From Gammaproteobacteria bacterium (GTDB taxonomy: Bacteria; Pseudomonadota; Gammaproteobacteria; Pseudomonadales; Azotimanducaceae), in NCBI GenBank assembly GCA_020832085.1, contig JAFIFJ010000038.1:17680-81679 (forward strand): a DNA stretch of 64,000 nucleotides, in the 5' to 3' direction. A program made the position numbers and the translations under genes. The notes below the pieces were generated by a model. That model was not told the origin of the DNA and did no database searches. It was given only the letters and a program-made list of their open reading frames with translations. This document shows, in pieces, positions 1 to 10,165 of this stretch (positions are counted from its first letter, which is position 1; the number at the start of each line of letters is the position of its first letter).

Positions 1-1
1 G

Positions 2-1030
2 GGGGTCAACGACGACTTCGTCAGTTACTTCGCGCCGAGCCAGCCCTTCCGTGAGGCCGCCGAACTGGTGGACGCGCGCCTCGGCGGCATGTACGAAATC
101 GAATATCAGCTCAAGGCCGATGCCGCTGGCGGCATTCACGCCCCGGCCTGGCTGGCGCAAGTCGAAGCCTTCGCCACGTGGTTGCGCGAGCAGCCCGAGA
201 CGGCCCATGTCCTGACCTATACGGATGTCCTTAAACGCCTCAACCGCACGCTGGCCGGTGATGCGCCGGAAGCCTACGTACTGCCGGAATCGGCCGAAGC
301 GGCGGCCCAGTACACGCTGCTCTACGAGCTGTCCCTACCGTTGGGGCAGGACATCACCAACATGGTGGATCAGGACTATCGCAGCGTGCGACTGCTGGTA
401 TCGCTGCGGGACGTGGATTCCCGGCGGGTGCTGGCCTTCGAGCAGCGTGCCGGCGCCTGGCTGGCGGAGCATGCGCCCTTGGTATCGGAACGTCATGGCG
501 GCATCAACCTGATGTTCGCGCACATTTCCGAGCGCAATGTGGCGGCCATGTTCGAAGGCAATCTGTTCGCAGTGCTGGTCATCGGCGCGATGCTGGCCGT
601 GGCGCTGCGCGCTCCGGGGCTGGCGATGGTCAGTCTCTTCACCAATCTGCTGCCGGTGGCGCTGGCCTTTGCGGTCTGGGGTTGGCTGGTGCAGGACCTC
701 GGCCTGGCCATATCGGCAGCCTTCGGTATGACCCTCGGCATCGTGGTGGACGACACGGTGCACCTGCTGACCCGCTACCGGCGCCTGCGTGCCGAGATGG
801 ATGTGGCTGCTGCTGTGCGGTCGACCCTGGCCACGGTCGGGCCGGCGCTGGTGGTGACGACGCTGATCCTCTTCGTGGGCTTTGCCTGTCTGGCCGCTTC
901 GAGCTTTGCCCTCAACGCCCTGCTGGCGCAGATCACGCTGCTCACCATCGGGCTCGCTCTGCTGGTGGACCTGCTGCTGCTGCCGGCGTGGCTGATGTAT
1001 CGAGCCCCTGCCAGCGAGTCCCATGGGTGA
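2..1030 (+). CDS. RND/MMPL-family exporter, C-terminal part (cut by window start)
   Basis: The frame is open from base 2 with no start codon, so the N-terminus lies outside the window; 342 residues are visible. A periplasmic-like stretch of about 185 residues is followed by a block of hydrophobic helices. The conserved transmembrane motif GIVVDDTVHLLTRYRRLR is present; its acidic pair is typical of the proton-relay helix of RND/MMPL transporters. The protein is probably the inner-membrane pump of an exporter for lipids or other hydrophobic molecules. The codon at 68 is an internal GTG, not a likely start. The gene ends 117 bases before the Nudix gene on the same strand. The substrate cannot be told from the sequence. 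Confidence 0.85.
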   Translation, partial: GVNDDFVSYFAPSQPFREAAELVDARLGGMYEIEYQLKADAAGGIHAPAWLAQVEAFATWLREQPETAHVLTYTDVLKRLNRTLAGDAPEAYVLPESAEAAAQYTLLYELSLPLGQDITNMVDQDYRSVRLLVSLRDVDSRRVLAFEQRAGAWLAEHAPLVSERHGGINLMFAHISERNVAAMFEGNLFAVLVIGAMLAVALRAPGLAMVSLFTNLLPVALAFAVWGWLVQDLGLAISAAFGMTLGIVVDDTVHLLTRYRRLRAEMDVAAAVRSTLATVGPALVVTTLILFVGFACLAASSFALNALLAQITLLTIGLALLVDLLLLPAWLMYRAPASESHG

Positions 1031-1146
1031 CAACGGGCCCCGTGGCTCGGTAACTTGATCGGCTGCTGGTGCATCGGGATGATCCCGCCGCATCGACCGC
1101 GCTGCACTGCGGGCTTCGATTCATAGACCATGCCAGAGACCAGGCC

Positions 1147-1965
1147 ATGAATGATCAGGGTTACTTCCCCGGCCAGACCGGATTCGTTGCCGCCGCCGAT
1201 GCGCACATGCGCCTTGCAGCGACGGTGGTGCTGCTGCGCGACGGCTCCGAGGGCCTCGAGGTGTTCATGATGCAGCGGGCGAAACGCTCGGACTTCGGCG
1301 GGCTGCACGTCTTTCCCGGCGGCAAGGTGGACATCGAGGATGCTGTCGGCGCCATGGCCGCTCACTGCAGCGGGCTGACCGACGCTGAAGCGAGCGCCCG
1401 GCTCGGGGTCGAATCCGGAGGGCTGGCGTTCTGGGTGGCGGCGGTGCGCGAGTGTTTCGAGGAGGCCGGCATGCTGCTGGTCTATGGCCCGGACGGTGCC
1501 ATGCTGCGGGCGCGCAAACCGCGCTGGGCAGCCGGCCTGCGTGCCCTGCGGGACGATCTCAATGCCGGCAAGCGCAGCTTTCTGGATGTCTGTCAGCAGA
1601 TGACCATGCAGCTGGCGGTGGATCGGGTGCACTACTTCAGCCACTGGATCACTCCCGAGGGACCGCCGCGGCGCTACGACACCCGTTTCTTCGTCGCGGC
1701 CGCTCCGCGGGAGCAGGAGGGGCTGCATGACGAACACGAACTGGTGGACAGCTGCTGGATTCGGCCGTCTGATGCCCTGGCAGCCCGGGAGCGAGGCGAG
1801 TTCAATCTGATCTATCCGACCCTCATGACGCTGCGGGCACTGGCCACATGGCCGACGGTGGAGGAAGCGCTCGCCACCGTGGTGCGCCGTGAACACCTGC
1901 ATCTGGTGACGCCGGATGAGGATCTGTCCAAGGAGGGACTGCAGGCGCCTGCGGGTCAGGCCTGA
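1147..1965 (+). CDS. Nudix hydrolase, NUDT19-like
   Basis: This is a 272-residue hydrolase of nucleoside-diphosphate-linked substrates. The Nudix box is split: GGK is near residues 58-60 and RECFEEAG near 101-108, with about 40 residues between them instead of the usual dozen. That insertion is characteristic of the NUDT19/RP2-like branch, some members of which cleave CoA or acyl-CoA. The ATG at 1147 is preferred because homology begins there; an in-frame GTG at 1069 would add 26 unconvincing residues. The stop lies just before the ABC ATPase gene, suggesting one transcript. The substrate is inferred, not shown. Confidence 0.85.
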   Translation: MNDQGYFPGQTGFVAAADAHMRLAATVVLLRDGSEGLEVFMMQRAKRSDFGGLHVFPGGKVDIEDAVGAMAAHCSGLTDAEASARLGVESGGLAFWVAAVRECFEEAGMLLVYGPDGAMLRARKPRWAAGLRALRDDLNAGKRSFLDVCQQMTMQLAVDRVHYFSHWITPEGPPRRYDTRFFVAAAPREQEGLHDEHELVDSCWIRPSDALAARERGEFNLIYPTLMTLRALATWPTVEEALATVVRREHLHLVTPDEDLSKEGLQAPAGQA

Positions 1966-1974
1966 GTGGCGGCC

Positions 1975-2640
1975 ATGCTGCTCGAGGTGCAGGCAGTTGC
2001 GCGGGCCTTTGCCCAGGGCGGCCGGCGCATCCCCGTGCTCGAGCAGGTCTCCCTGGAGCTGGCAGCCGGTCAGCGATTGACCATCACCGGGCGCAGCGGC
2101 AGCGGTAAGTCCACGTTGTTGAATCTGATGGCCGGCCTTGATCTGCCGGATGCCGGCCGGATCATCTGGCAGGTGGCAGGCCGGAGCTGGAATCTTGCAG
2201 AGCTCGACGAGACGACGCGGACAGCCTTTCGCCGCCGTCATCTTGGCTTCGTGTTCCAGTTCTTCAATCTGGTACCCACCCTGACGGCCCTGGAAAATGT
2301 GGCGCTGCTGGCTGAACTCAATGGCCTGGACGATCCCTTCGGGCGCGCCCGCTGGCGGCTGCAGCGGCTTGGCCTGGGCGATCGCGAGGATGCCTTCCCC
2401 GACACGCTCTCCGGTGGTGAACAGCAGCGGGTGGCCATTGCCCGGGCGCTGGTGCACGAGCCTGCGGTGATCCTGGCCGACGAGCCGACGGGCAATCTGG
2501 ATCGGGAAACGGGTGATGCGGTGTTCGCGCAACTGCTGGAGGTGCTGGCGGAGGAGGACCGGGCACTCGTTCTCGTTACCCACGATCCTGAACTGGCCGC
2601 CGGTGGCGATGCGGAACTGGCCCTTGGCCGCACGCCGTGA
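1975..2640 (+). CDS. ABC transporter ATP-binding protein (LolD/AttE-like)
   Basis: This ATPase of 221 residues powers an FtsX-type ABC system in the cytoplasmic membrane. Walker A is GRSGSGKST, the signature is [15 protein letters not shown], and Walker B is [12 protein letters not shown]. These match the LolD/MacB/FtsE class. The ATG at 1975 is preferred over an in-frame GTG at 1966. The permease gene begins inside its stop codon in a GTGA overlap, and an AttH/CrtC-like gene follows. The order corresponds to the AttEFGH system, so an export or lipid-handling role is likely. Confidence 0.92.
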   Translation: MLLEVQAVARAFAQGGRRIPVLEQVSLELAAGQRLTITGRSGSGKSTLLNLMAGLDLPDAGRIIWQVAGRSWNLAELDETTRTAFRRRHLGFVFQFFNLVPTLTALENVALLAELNGLDDPFGRARWRLQRLGLGDREDAFPDTLSGGEQQRVAIARALVHEPAVILADEPTGNLDRETGDAVFAQLLEVLAEEDRALVLVTHDPELAAGGDAELALGRTP

Positions 2641-5195
2641 ACCTGCTGCTGCGTTCGCACTTGAGGCATCTGTGGCGCGATCGCTGGCAGACCCTGCTGG
2701 CCGTGTTCGGCATTGCCATCGGCGTGGCGGTGGTGCTGGCCGTCGATCTTGCCAATGCCGCGTCCCGGGAAGCCATGCGGGTGGCGACGCAGCAGCTCGA
2801 TGGCAGTGCCACTCATGCCATCACGGGGGCGGGGGAGCGGCTGGCCGAATCCGCGTATCCAGCCCTGCGGCTGAGCTGGCGCCAGGGTGATGAACGTTTC
2901 GCCGACGTCCGGGCCATGGCGCCTGTGGTCACGGCAGAAGTCCGCCTGGCAAGGGCGCCGGAGGAGGGTGAGGTCTGGCCGATGCAGTTGCTCGGCGTGG
3001 ATCCGGTGGCCGATGCGGGCATGCGCGCGACGGTACCGGGTCCTGCCAGCGGCGCCGCGGGTCGCCTGATCAGCGAACCGGGCACCGTGCTCGTGGATGT
3101 CGCAAGCCTGCGCCGCCTCGGCATCGACCCGGACGCCGAAGCCACTTTGTGGGTACGTTCTGCAGCAGGGATCCGTCCGGTGCGGATGATTGCGAGCTTC
3201 AGTCTCGGCGAACGGGCACTCGGGCAGGGGCTGATGATCGCGGACATTGCCACCGCCCAGGAGCTGCTGGACCGGGTGGGCTGGTTGTCGCGGATTGATC
3301 TCGAACGGCAGCGTGCGGCACCGGCGGCAGGGTGGGCTGTGCTGCTCGAGCGCCTGTTCCCGGGGCTGGTGATCCCTCCGCCAGCTAGCGACGAAAGGGA
3401 CCTCGGGGGTGGTTTGCGCGAGGTGTCCCTGGCGGAGCAGGCGGCCGACACCCGGGCACTGGCCGCCTCTTTTCAGCTCAATCTGGCTGCCCTCGGGCTG
3501 TTGGCCCTGCTGGTGGGTTTGTTTCTGGTGCACGGCGCGCTGACCCACGCGGTGATGCGCCGGGCGCGATCCTTCGGGCGCCTGCGGGCACTGGGCGTGC
3601 AGGCTGCTGAAATTCATCGCATGGTGCTTGCCGAGGCTGCCGTGATGGGCGTCCTCGGCGTCCTCGCCGGGCTTGTGATCGGACGCTGGCTGGCCAGAGC
3701 TCTGCTGCTGCTCGTGGCTGGAACCCTGGAAAATCTCTACGGTCAGGTGGCCGTGGCGGCGTTGGCGCCTGACCCGGTGCCCATGGTGAAAGCGGCCAGT
3801 GTGGGCATCATGGCAACCCTGCTGGCGGCGCTGCCGGCCGCATCGCGGGCAAGCCAGGTGGCCCCCAACGGGCGCTCGCTTGGCGTACAGCGGGCCGATG
3901 CATCACGGCGCGCAGCTTTGATTGCGCTGCTGATCGTGGCGGGCGCAGCCGCGCTGCATCCTCGGCTGGGGTACGCGGGTGGTTTGCTGGCAGTGGGGGC
4001 CGTGCTGCTGACCGCGGCTGTGTTGACGCCGGCCTGGATGCGAACCTGCCTGCGGCTGCTGCTTGATGTGCTGAAGCTGGCGCCGCTGCAGGTTCGGTTG
4101 CTGCTGCGGGATTCCGAACGCGGCCTGCTGCGTTCCGGGGTGGCGGCTTCCGCCCTGGTGATCGCCATGGCTACGGCACTCGGCATGGGCTTGATGGTCG
4201 AGAGTTTCCGCAGCAGCGTCGACCGCTGGCTCGACGCCCGGCTGGCAGCACCCCTGCACCTGCAGTTTGCCGGCGAGCATCGCGAGCTTCCCGAGGCCGT
4301 AGCCGATCTCCTTCCGCAGACGGTGCGCGGCCATGTGTTCCGGGTCACCTGGTCCGATCGGGTCGGGGGGCAACCGGTCCGCGTCAGCCGCATCAGTGTC
4401 ACCGGCGAGGTGCCCGAGGACCTCGGCCTGGCCATGGTGGCAGGGCGCTTTGGGCCACAGGGGGTCGCGATCAGTGAACCGCTGTCGCGCCGTCTGCAGA
4501 AGTCGGTGGGGGCGACGTTGAGCCTGCCGGTGGCCGGGGGGGCGCTGGAACTGCCCATTACCGGGGTGTTTCGCGAGTATGGCGCCGGTCCGGGCTTGAT
4601 TCTGGTTGCCGACGGGGTCGTGGCTCCGCTGCTGGCCGGTTCAGCCGCGCTGGAGTTGCATGGTCCCCGCGGTGACCTCGATGGCGTCGTCAAGGCGCTT
4701 GCGGCGGCTGCGCCCGAGGGGGCTCGGATCCGCCACAACGAGGAGTTGCTGGCGCTGGCTCGTGGCGTCTTCGACCGGACCTTCCGGGTGACCAGCGTGC
4801 TGCAGGCCATCGCCGGGGCGGTGGCCGCATTCGGCCTGTTCGCAGCGCTGACGGCCCTCGGCCTGGAGCGAAGAACCCAATACGGGGTGCTGCGGACGCT
4901 GGGAGTGGATCGAAGGACACCGGTGCTGCAGAACCTGGGCGAGGCCCTGCTGCTGGCCGCGGCAGCCGTGCTGCTGGCCATGCCGCTGGGCGTGGGGGTC
5001 GCCGTCATTCTCATCGAAGTGGTCAATGTGCGGGCCTTTGGCTGGAGTCTCGATTGGCAGTTTCCGCCCTGGCTGTTTCTGCAGGCCTTGCTGATCTCCC
5101 TCCTCGCTGGTCTGCTGGCTGCGGCGCTGCCGGCCTGGTCGCTGTACCGGGCCACTCCGGCGGCCCTGATGCAGGAGGTGCGTGCCGATGCCTGA
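2637..5195 (+). CDS. ABC permease with two FtsX domains (AttF-AttG fusion type)
   Basis: This 852-residue membrane protein starts at a GTG overlapping the ATPase stop. An N-terminal anchor helix near residues 15-40 leads into a periplasmic MacB-type domain. A first FtsX helix block lies near residues 275-400, a second anchor and periplasmic domain run from about 430 to 700, and a second FtsX block ends the protein. The architecture equals two half-permeases in one chain, so one polypeptide with an ATPase dimer could form the transporter. It ends overlapping the CrtC/AttH-like gene by 8 bases. The cargo is unknown. Confidence 0.9.
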   Translation: MNLLLRSHLRHLWRDRWQTLLAVFGIAIGVAVVLAVDLANAASREAMRVATQQLDGSATHAITGAGERLAESAYPALRLSWRQGDERFADVRAMAPVVTAEVRLARAPEEGEVWPMQLLGVDPVADAGMRATVPGPASGAAGRLISEPGTVLVDVASLRRLGIDPDAEATLWVRSAAGIRPVRMIASFSLGERALGQGLMIADIATAQELLDRVGWLSRIDLERQRAAPAAGWAVLLERLFPGLVIPPPASDERDLGGGLREVSLAEQAADTRALAASFQLNLAALGLLALLVGLFLVHGALTHAVMRRARSFGRLRALGVQAAEIHRMVLAEAAVMGVLGVLAGLVIGRWLARALLLLVAGTLENLYGQVAVAALAPDPVPMVKAASVGIMATLLAALPAASRASQVAPNGRSLGVQRADASRRAALIALLIVAGAAALHPRLGYAGGLLAVGAVLLTAAVLTPAWMRTCLRLLLDVLKLAPLQVRLLLRDSERGLLRSGVAASALVIAMATALGMGLMVESFRSSVDRWLDARLAAPLHLQFAGEHRELPEAVADLLPQTVRGHVFRVTWSDRVGGQPVRVSRISVTGEVPEDLGLAMVAGRFGPQGVAISEPLSRRLQKSVGATLSLPVAGGALELPITGVFREYGAGPGLILVADGVVAPLLAGSAALELHGPRGDLDGVVKALAAAAPEGARIRHNEELLALARGVFDRTFRVTSVLQAIAGAVAAFGLFAALTALGLERRTQYGVLRTLGVDRRTPVLQNLGEALLLAAAAVLLAMPLGVGVAVILIEVVNVRAFGWSLDWQFPPWLFLQALLISLLAGLLAAALPAWSLYRATPAALMQEVRADA

Positions 5196-6369
5196 GCGTG
5201 CCCGATGCCTGTTGCTGATCTGGCTGCTGGCCGCTGTCCCGGCCGGCGGGGAGGGCGGTTCCAGTGCAGCCCCCCCGCCTGGCAGCGACGGACGCCCCGG
5301 ACTCGATCTCGGTGCGTTGATCGGCGGCGACTTCGGAGCTTCCGCCGACGGCCAGACGGGATTCGCGGTGGCGGACGCCCCCCGTGTTTTCGTGTTTCCC
5401 GCCGACCACGGTCCGCACCCGGATTTCCGTTCCGAGTGGTGGTATCTGGTCAGTCACCTTAAGGCTCCCGATGGACGCGACTACGGCGTGCAGTTCACGC
5501 TGTTTCGCCAGGCGCTGGCACCTGAGGTGGACGTCGACGCTGGGGACAGCCGCTGGCGCACCCGTCAGGTCTGGATGGCCCATGTGGCGGTCAGTGGTCC
5601 CGACGGTGTGCATCGGGCCGGCGAACGCTTCGCCCGTGACGCGCTCGGTCTGGCCGGCGTGCGGGCAGAGCCCTTTGCCGCCTGGCTCGAGGACTGGCGC
5701 CTGGAATCGATCCATCCGGATCAGTTCTTCCCGCTGCGCCTGACCGCCAAGGTGGATGACGTGCCGCGTCCCTTCGCGGTGGACCTGGTCTTCGACGGCG
5801 CACGGGGGCCCATTCTGCAGGGTGATCAGGGGTTCTCGCGCAAGAGCGAGCGCGCCGGCAATGCCTCCTACTACTACTCCTACACTCGCATGGCGGCGCA
5901 GGGGCAGGTCCGCCTCGATGGCGACGAGGTGGCGGTGGACGGTCTGGGCTGGATGGATCGGGAGTGGAGTACCAGCGTGCTGGACCCGGGGCAGGTGGGC
6001 TGGGACTGGTTTGCTCTGCATCTGGATGACGGCCGTGACCTGATGGTGTTCCAGATCCGGCGTGACGACGGCAGCATCGATGGCGCGAGCAGTGGTGTGA
6101 TCGTCGCAGAAGACGGGAGCAGTGAAGCGCTCACCGCTGCCGATTTCAGTCTGGAGCCCCTGTCCTCGTGGCAGGACGAAACCGGCGCGGCATGGCCGGT
6201 GAGCTGGCGCCTGACGGTGCCCGCCCTGGGCATCAGCGGGCGGGTCGAAGCCCGTCACCCCGATCAGCTCAACCGGCTAGCGGTCCGCTACTGGGAGGGC
6301 AGGGTCTGTCTCGACGGGCCGGTGCCGGGCTGCGGATACCTGGAGATGACGGGCTATACCGGGCCCTGA
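5188..6369 (+). CDS. AttH/CrtC-like lipocalin-fold protein
   Basis: This 393-residue exported protein has an N-terminal hydrophobic signal (residues 5-20, rich in Leu and Ala). The block FPADHGPHPDFRSEWWYLV near residue 70 is the hallmark of the AttH/CrtC family (hydroxyneurosporene synthase-like, two lipocalin-like barrels). YYYSYTRM and GLGWMDREWS are further family motifs. AGGAGG lies 9 bases upstream of the ATG at 5188, which decides the start over the GTG at 5182. Its coupling to an ATPase and FtsX permease indicates the AttEFGH arrangement. A carotenoid hydratase role is unlikely, as no carotenoid genes are nearby. Confidence 0.87.
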   Translation: MPERARCLLLIWLLAAVPAGGEGGSSAAPPPGSDGRPGLDLGALIGGDFGASADGQTGFAVADAPRVFVFPADHGPHPDFRSEWWYLVSHLKAPDGRDYGVQFTLFRQALAPEVDVDAGDSRWRTRQVWMAHVAVSGPDGVHRAGERFARDALGLAGVRAEPFAAWLEDWRLESIHPDQFFPLRLTAKVDDVPRPFAVDLVFDGARGPILQGDQGFSRKSERAGNASYYYSYTRMAAQGQVRLDGDEVAVDGLGWMDREWSTSVLDPGQVGWDWFALHLDDGRDLMVFQIRRDDGSIDGASSGVIVAEDGSSEALTAADFSLEPLSSWQDETGAAWPVSWRLTVPALGISGRVEARHPDQLNRLAVRYWEGRVCLDGPVPGCGYLEMTGYTGP

Positions 6370-6559
6370 AGCACCTAAAAGTGTGACGGGAGTAGCATTT
6401 TTGTCATCGAGAGGTTAGTTTCGACGACCAAGTACTCTCGCGCAGGAAGGCGGTCGTCTGTTCGGCTCCGTACACGGACTGGCAGCGATAGGGAGGCGGA
6501 CCGGCGGCAACGCCACAGGACGGTCGCCCGGCGTGAAAGGCTTGGGGAGAGCAATCTCG

Positions 6560-8821
6560 ATGACGATGACTCCAGATCCGGGGCTGGTCAGTCTGGCCGC
6601 CGGCTTGGTTGATTCGGCCGATGCAGAGCCCGCTTTGTCGGTTCCCACGGCAGTCCTCATCGTCGACGATCAGCCCCGCATGCGTGAGTCCCTGGGTGCT
6701 CTGCTCAGCGGTCGCGGCTTCGAGGTCGAACTCGCCGACAGCGGCGCTGCCGCCCTCGAGCGCATGGAACGCCCGCCCGTACCCGACCTGATCCTGCTCG
6801 ACATGGTGATGCCGGGTACTTCCGGTCTGGAGGTGATCGCGGCGCTGGCGGCCCGCGACCTCGATACCCGCATCGTGGTGCTCAGTGGTGAGCCGAGCTT
6901 CGAGCACGTCCAGCGTGCGCTCACCCAGGGCGCCGCCGATTTCCTGCGCAAGCCATTCGAATCCGAGGAACTGTTCTCCACCCTGGCACGGGTCGAACGC
7001 GGTCTGGACCTCGAGCGGCGCGCCCGGGTCGCGGAGAAACGCCTCACGGAGTCCGAGCGGCTGCACCGCTTCATGATCGATCATGCGCCCGACATGGTTT
7101 ACCTGCTCGACCCCGAGGGTTGTTTCACCTTCGTCAACGATCGGGCGTCGGCCCTGCTAGGGTGGCCCCGGGAAGCCCTGCTCGGCCGGCACTATACGAC
7201 CGTCGTTCACGAGCAGGACTTTGAACTGGCCCGCTTTGTGTTCAACGAGCGGCGCACGGGTGATCGGGCATCGCGGGACGTGGAGTTGCGCTTGCGCTCC
7301 CGGTTGCCGGCACAGGGCGGCGGCGGTCAGGGCGAAGTGGTGGCAGAGATCACGGCCACCGGCATCTACGCCGCCGGCGGCAGCGATACCCGGGGCGACT
7401 TTCTCGGCACCTACGGCCTCGCCCGGGATGTGACCGAGCGCAAGCGGGCCCAGGAGATGGTGCAGTATCAGGCCTACCACGATCTGCTGACCCATCTGCC
7501 CAATCGGGCCCTGTTCAATGACCGCCTGGAACTGGCGGTGACCCAGGCGCGCCGCAAAGAGGGCCGGCTGGCGGTCATGTTCCTGGACCTCGACCGCTTC
7601 AAAGTGGTCAACGACACCCTTGGACACACCGTCGGTGACCGGCTGCTGAAGCAGGTGGCCGAGCGCTTGCGCAACTGCCTGCGGGGGGGCGATACCCTGG
7701 CACGACTCGGTGGCGACGAATTCTGTTTCCTGCTGCCCGATGTCGGCTGCCAGGAGGACGCAGCCGGTGTGGCGCAGAAGGTGCTCGATCGTCTCTCGAC
7801 GCCGTTCCAGGTGGAAGACCACGAGCTCTTCGTCGGTGCGAGCATCGGCATTTCCGTCTATCCGGATTCCGGCGCCTCGGTGGAGGCGCTGATCCAAAGC
7901 GCGGACATCGCCATGTATCACATCAAGGGCCGTGGCAAGAACGGCTATGCGTTCTTCCTGCCGGACATGAACGCCAAGTTCTGCTCTCTGCTGGCTTTGG
8001 AGCGGGAGTTGCGCAATGCGCTGGCCAATGATGATCTGGAACCCTTTTTTCAGCCCCAGGTGGACCTCCATACCGGGGCCATCATTGGCGTCGAAGCCCT
8101 GGCCCGCTGGCATCACCCCGAGCGCGGCGTCGTGGAGCCCATCGACTTCATCCCCATGGCCGAGGAAACCGGGCTGATCCTGCAGGTGGATCGCTGCATC
8201 CAACGCAAGGCCTGCGAGGCCGTGGCGGCATGGCAGCGCGGTGGTCATGCCGAACTGTCGCTGTCTTTGAATGTGTCCGCGGCGCAGATGGAACAGGCGG
8301 ATTTCGTCGAGCGCATGCTGGCGATGTTCGAGGAAACCGGGGTGAGCATCGACAGCATCAGACTCGAGATTACCGAGAGCGTGATCATGCGCGAGATGGA
8401 GGTGATCCTCCCCAAGCTGCGTCGGCTCAGGAGCAATGGCGTGCGCATCGGCATCGACGACTTCGGCACCGGATATTCCTCGCTGTCCTACCTGCAGCGT
8501 TTCCCCGTGGACACGCTGAAGATCGACCGCTCCTTCGTCTGCGATATCCGTGGCGATGGCGGCGATGCCAGTCTCGTCAATGCCATCATCCACATGGCCC
8601 GCGGGCTCGGACTCGACATCGTGGCGGAAGGCGTGGAGAACAGCCTGCAGCTGCGCTATCTGCAGCAGCAGGGCTGCCATCAGGTGCAGGGCTACATCTT
8701 CAGTCGTCCGGTGGACCGCAGCGGTTTCGAAATCTGCCTTGCTGAGGGTGTGACCCTTGCTGATCCGGAGGAGGAGTCGTCAACGCTGCGAAGTGCCAGT
8801 CGCCTCCGCGGGCCCGCGTAG
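6560..8821 (+). CDS. Response regulator with PAS, GGDEF and EAL domains
   Basis: This 753-residue cytoplasmic signalling protein makes and/or breaks cyclic-di-GMP. The order is receiver domain (residues about 25-145, phosphoacceptor Asp in ILLDMVMPG), PAS (about 170-290), diguanylate cyclase (about 310-475) and EAL phosphodiesterase (about 490-740). GGDEF is intact, and RGGD lies five residues before it, so an inhibitory I-site is present. The EAL motif in GVEALARW and DDFGTGYSSL is also intact. GGGGAGA is 9 bases before the ATG at 6560, favouring it over the GTG at 6533. No histidine kinase is adjacent, so the partner lies elsewhere. Confidence 0.95.
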   Translation: MTMTPDPGLVSLAAGLVDSADAEPALSVPTAVLIVDDQPRMRESLGALLSGRGFEVELADSGAAALERMERPPVPDLILLDMVMPGTSGLEVIAALAARDLDTRIVVLSGEPSFEHVQRALTQGAADFLRKPFESEELFSTLARVERGLDLERRARVAEKRLTESERLHRFMIDHAPDMVYLLDPEGCFTFVNDRASALLGWPREALLGRHYTTVVHEQDFELARFVFNERRTGDRASRDVELRLRSRLPAQGGGGQGEVVAEITATGIYAAGGSDTRGDFLGTYGLARDVTERKRAQEMVQYQAYHDLLTHLPNRALFNDRLELAVTQARRKEGRLAVMFLDLDRFKVVNDTLGHTVGDRLLKQVAERLRNCLRGGDTLARLGGDEFCFLLPDVGCQEDAAGVAQKVLDRLSTPFQVEDHELFVGASIGISVYPDSGASVEALIQSADIAMYHIKGRGKNGYAFFLPDMNAKFCSLLALERELRNALANDDLEPFFQPQVDLHTGAIIGVEALARWHHPERGVVEPIDFIPMAEETGLILQVDRCIQRKACEAVAAWQRGGHAELSLSLNVSAAQMEQADFVERMLAMFEETGVSIDSIRLEITESVIMREMEVILPKLRRLRSNGVRIGIDDFGTGYSSLSYLQRFPVDTLKIDRSFVCDIRGDGGDASLVNAIIHMARGLGLDIVAEGVENSLQLRYLQQQGCHQVQGYIFSRPVDRSGFEICLAEGVTLADPEEESSTLRSASRLRGPA

Positions 8822-8838
8822 CGCCGCCCGGAGCAGTT

Positions 8839-8851
8839 GCGTACAGTACGC
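8839..8851. promoter_or_regulatory. 13-bp perfect palindrome upstream of PLP enzyme gene
   Basis: GCGTAC-A-GTACGC is a perfect inverted repeat in the 68-base gap before the PLP enzyme gene, about 40 bases before its ATG. It could be a regulator's operator. No adjacent regulator gene points to a binding protein. Confidence 0.3.
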
Positions 8852-8889
8852 GCCTTGCTTTTCGAGTCGCTTCCGGGAACGCGCATGGC

Positions 8890-10143
8890 ATGAGCAGCGA
8901 GCAACGTGATGGCCTGGGTTTCACCACCCGCATCCTGCACTCCGATCGCCGGGATGGCATCGAACACGGGTCGCTGCACAAGCCAGTGCATGCCAGCGTG
9001 GCCTACGGCTACGACGATGCCCGGGATCTCGCAGCGGTGTTCCAGGGTCGGCAGGCCGGCTATTCCTATGGACGTCAGTCCAACCCCACCGTCGAGGCCC
9101 TGCAGCGCAAGCTCAGCGGCATGGAAGGCGGTATCGGGACCATTGCCTTCGGGACCGGCATGGGCGCCATCGGCTCCATGCTGTTTGCGCTGCTCAAGCG
9201 TGGCGACCACGTGGTGTCGTCGAGCTTCCTTTTCGGTAACACCAACAGCCTGTTCGTGAGCTTTGCCGACCTCGGGCTCGAAGTCAGCTTCGTCGACGCC
9301 ACCGAAGCCGATGCGGTCGCCGCCGCGCTGCGTCCGGAGACCCGTCTGGTGTTCGTGGAAACCATCGCCAATCCGCGGACTCAGGTGGCGGACCTCGAAG
9401 GTATCGGCGCCCTCTGCCGCAATCGCGATCTGATCTACGTGGTGGACAACACCATGACCTCGCCCTGGCTGTTCCAGCCCCGAAGTGTCGGGGCATCGCT
9501 GGTGGTCAATGCGCTGACGAAGTACATCGCCGGCCACGGATCCGTCCTCGGCGGCGCCGTCACCGACACCGGTCTCTACGACTGGAGTCGCTTCCCGAAC
9601 ATCTTTGAAGGCTACAGGCGCCAGCCTCCTGCCCAGTGGGGCCTGCAGCAGATTCGCAAGAAGGGTCTGCGGGACTTCGGCGCCAGTCTCGCCCCGGATG
9701 CGGCGCAGCTGGTGGCACTCGGTGCCGAGACCCTGGCGCTGCGCATGGACCGGGCCTGCGCCAACGCCCAGGCGCTGGCTGAAATGCTGGAGCGTCATCC
9801 GCGGGTGGATCAGGTGTTCTATCCAGGTCTTGCGGGCCATCCCCAGCACGAACGCGCCTTGCGACTGCTGCGCCATCCGGGTGCTCTGCTCAGCTTTGAA
9901 CTCGATCCGGCGGCGGACATTTTCGACTTTCTGAATCGGCTCGACGTGGTGGTGTCCTCGAGCAATCTGGGCGACAACCGCACCCTGGCGATTCCGGTGG
10001 CGCACACGATCTATCACGAGATGGGGCCGGAGCGGCGTTCGAGTATGGGTATCCGCGACTCGCTGATTCGGGTCAGCGTGGGTATCGAGGACGTCGCGGA
10101 CCTGCTGGCGGATTTCGAGCAGGCGCTGACCGGGGCAGAGTAG
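8890..10143 (+). CDS. Cystathionine gamma-synthase family PLP enzyme
   Basis: This 417-residue PLP-dependent enzyme belongs to the Cys/Met metabolism family (fold type I). YSYGRQSNPTVEALQ is the family phosphate-contact region, VVDNTMTSPW carries the cofactor Asp, and NALTKYIAGHGS carries the Schiff-base lysine. Members perform gamma-elimination or replacement on O-activated homoserine, or beta/gamma-lyase reactions. The exact reaction cannot be assigned, because metB, metC, metZ and mgl products share these motifs. The ATG at 8890 fits the family N-terminus. The neighbouring SDR is co-directional, 22 bases downstream. Confidence 0.88.
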   Translation: MSSEQRDGLGFTTRILHSDRRDGIEHGSLHKPVHASVAYGYDDARDLAAVFQGRQAGYSYGRQSNPTVEALQRKLSGMEGGIGTIAFGTGMGAIGSMLFALLKRGDHVVSSSFLFGNTNSLFVSFADLGLEVSFVDATEADAVAAALRPETRLVFVETIANPRTQVADLEGIGALCRNRDLIYVVDNTMTSPWLFQPRSVGASLVVNALTKYIAGHGSVLGGAVTDTGLYDWSRFPNIFEGYRRQPPAQWGLQQIRKKGLRDFGASLAPDAAQLVALGAETLALRMDRACANAQALAEMLERHPRVDQVFYPGLAGHPQHERALRLLRHPGALLSFELDPAADIFDFLNRLDVVVSSSNLGDNRTLAIPVAHTIYHEMGPERRSSMGIRDSLIRVSVGIEDVADLLADFEQALTGAE

Positions 10144-10165
10144 GCAGGCCATGAGGGAGAGGGCT

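Noticed and set aside
775..5155. Long antisense frames (about 470-600 codons) opposite the Nudix and ABC genes
   Set aside because: The sense genes have clear motifs and operon overlaps; the antisense products have no recognisable fold.
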